DNA of 64,000 bases, from contig NZ_AULZ01000002.1 in assembly GCF_000422545.1 (NCBI RefSeq), forward strand, positions 310,001-374,000. The letters run 5' to 3'. How positions within the stretch are numbered: the stretch's first letter is position 1; each line of letters begins with the position of its first letter. The position numbers were made by a program, and so were the translations under genes. The notes under the pieces are model-generated. The model made no database searches. It was not told the origin of the DNA and was given only the letters and a program-made list of their open reading frames with translations. Below, piece by piece: positions 63,652 to 64,000 of the stretch. Source of the stretch: Desulfocurvibacter africanus subsp. africanus DSM 2603 (GTDB lineage: Bacteria > Desulfobacterota > Desulfovibrionia > Desulfovibrionales > Desulfovibrionaceae).

Positions 63652-64000
63652 CTAGCTCCCAATAGACATGGGGAATATGCGCTGCACAAGCTCGTGCAGG
63701 ACCGCCCTTGTCTCGCGTGTGGCCCGATATCCCAGAGCACGGTCCAGGGCATAGGACACGGGCTGGACACCCTGTCTGGCAAGCGGATGGAAACGGACCA
63801 TGAGGTCTGCCCAGCGAATCAGAGTGCGGGTCGAGAACGTCACTTCGATGCTGGAGCCGTAGCCTGCTCCGGCTTCACCCATGAACAGTCGGCGCACTTC
63901 GTTTGCGAACTCGACCATCTTCTTGCGGATCGCTTCTGGCAGGATGGGCGCACAGCTCTCAAGGAGCCTCTCCTCGGCTTCTGGTGCCGGGTAGCCCATC
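63652..64000 (-). CDS. MoxR/CobS-like AAA ATPase, C-terminal end (5' part outside window)
   Basis: The frame is open to the right edge. Residues visible: the helical lid (EAIRKKMVEFANEVRRLF), the sensor-2-like arginine region SSIEVTFSTRTLIRWADLMVRF, and an ending RALGYRATRETRAVLHELV. Matches the C-terminus of CobS/MoxR-type AAA+ proteins. Walker motifs lie beyond 64000. Partner of the DUF3150 and VWA proteins. Confidence 0.8.
   Translation of the reverse strand, partial: MGYPAPEAEERLLESCAPILPEAIRKKMVEFANEVRRLFMGEAGAGYGSSIEVTFSTRTLIRWADLMVRFHPLARQGVQPVSYALDRALGYRATRETRAVLHELVQRIFPMSIGS

Overview
The window looks like chromosomal DNA of a GC-rich, anaerobic, selenocysteine-using deltaproteobacterium. 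A Desulfovibrio/Desulfocurvibacter-like member of the Desulfovibrionales is the best guess. This is inferred from the large FAD/4Fe-4S/CCG oxidoreductase, the many TPR, PAS and c-di-GMP proteins, the codon use and a UGA-decoding Uxx-star selenoprotein; no 16S rRNA gene is present to confirm it.

Bases 1-42200 read as ordinary chromosome. In order: the end of a lactate/glycolate-type FAD oxidase; a PhnD-like binding protein with a partner histidine kinase; a CHASE4-PAS-GGDEF-EAL protein; a response regulator next to a PEP-synthase-like protein; NYN and ADP-ribosylglycohydrolase genes; a ferric-reductase-like membrane flavoprotein; a phosphatase fused to a Cys-cluster domain; two TPR proteins; a DMT transporter; MarR and TetR regulators; two envelope proteins; a Ser/Thr kinase fused to an FGE-like domain; bioB; an LPS-kinase-like gene; livHM-type permeases; an FG-GAP protein; the hidden selenoprotein at 32434-32640; a glutamine amidotransferase with a PNPOx-like protein; UDP-xylose synthase and galE homologues; a Cache-GGDEF cyclase; and a divergent PRPP synthetase facing an APH-like kinase.

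At 42259-42307 lies the 3' part of a tRNA-Phe gene (minus strand) followed by its terminator. A tyrosine recombinase gene sits directly inside it. This is the left attachment site of an integrated element that runs past the right edge of the window, because no intact tRNA-Phe is seen to close it. The element carries a Phd/RelE-type toxin-antitoxin pair, an XRE regulator and an IS3 remnant. Next comes a defence cluster of eight co-directional genes at 45532-60124: hsdM, hsdS, a HEPN/Abi-like gene, a three-gene ABC-three-component set, a GajA/GajB (Gabija-like) pair, and finally hsdR. Three predicted immune modules are therefore nested inside one split Type I restriction-modification locus. Beyond it, on the minus strand, come micro-ORFs and an AAA ATPase / DUF3150 / CobT-like VWA module.

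The chromosome half is signal-transduction rich: two-component, c-di-GMP, Ser/Thr kinase and pseudo-receiver proteins. The island half is defence and mobility. The two strongest leads are the unannotatable-by-ORF selenoprotein and the nested defence locus.
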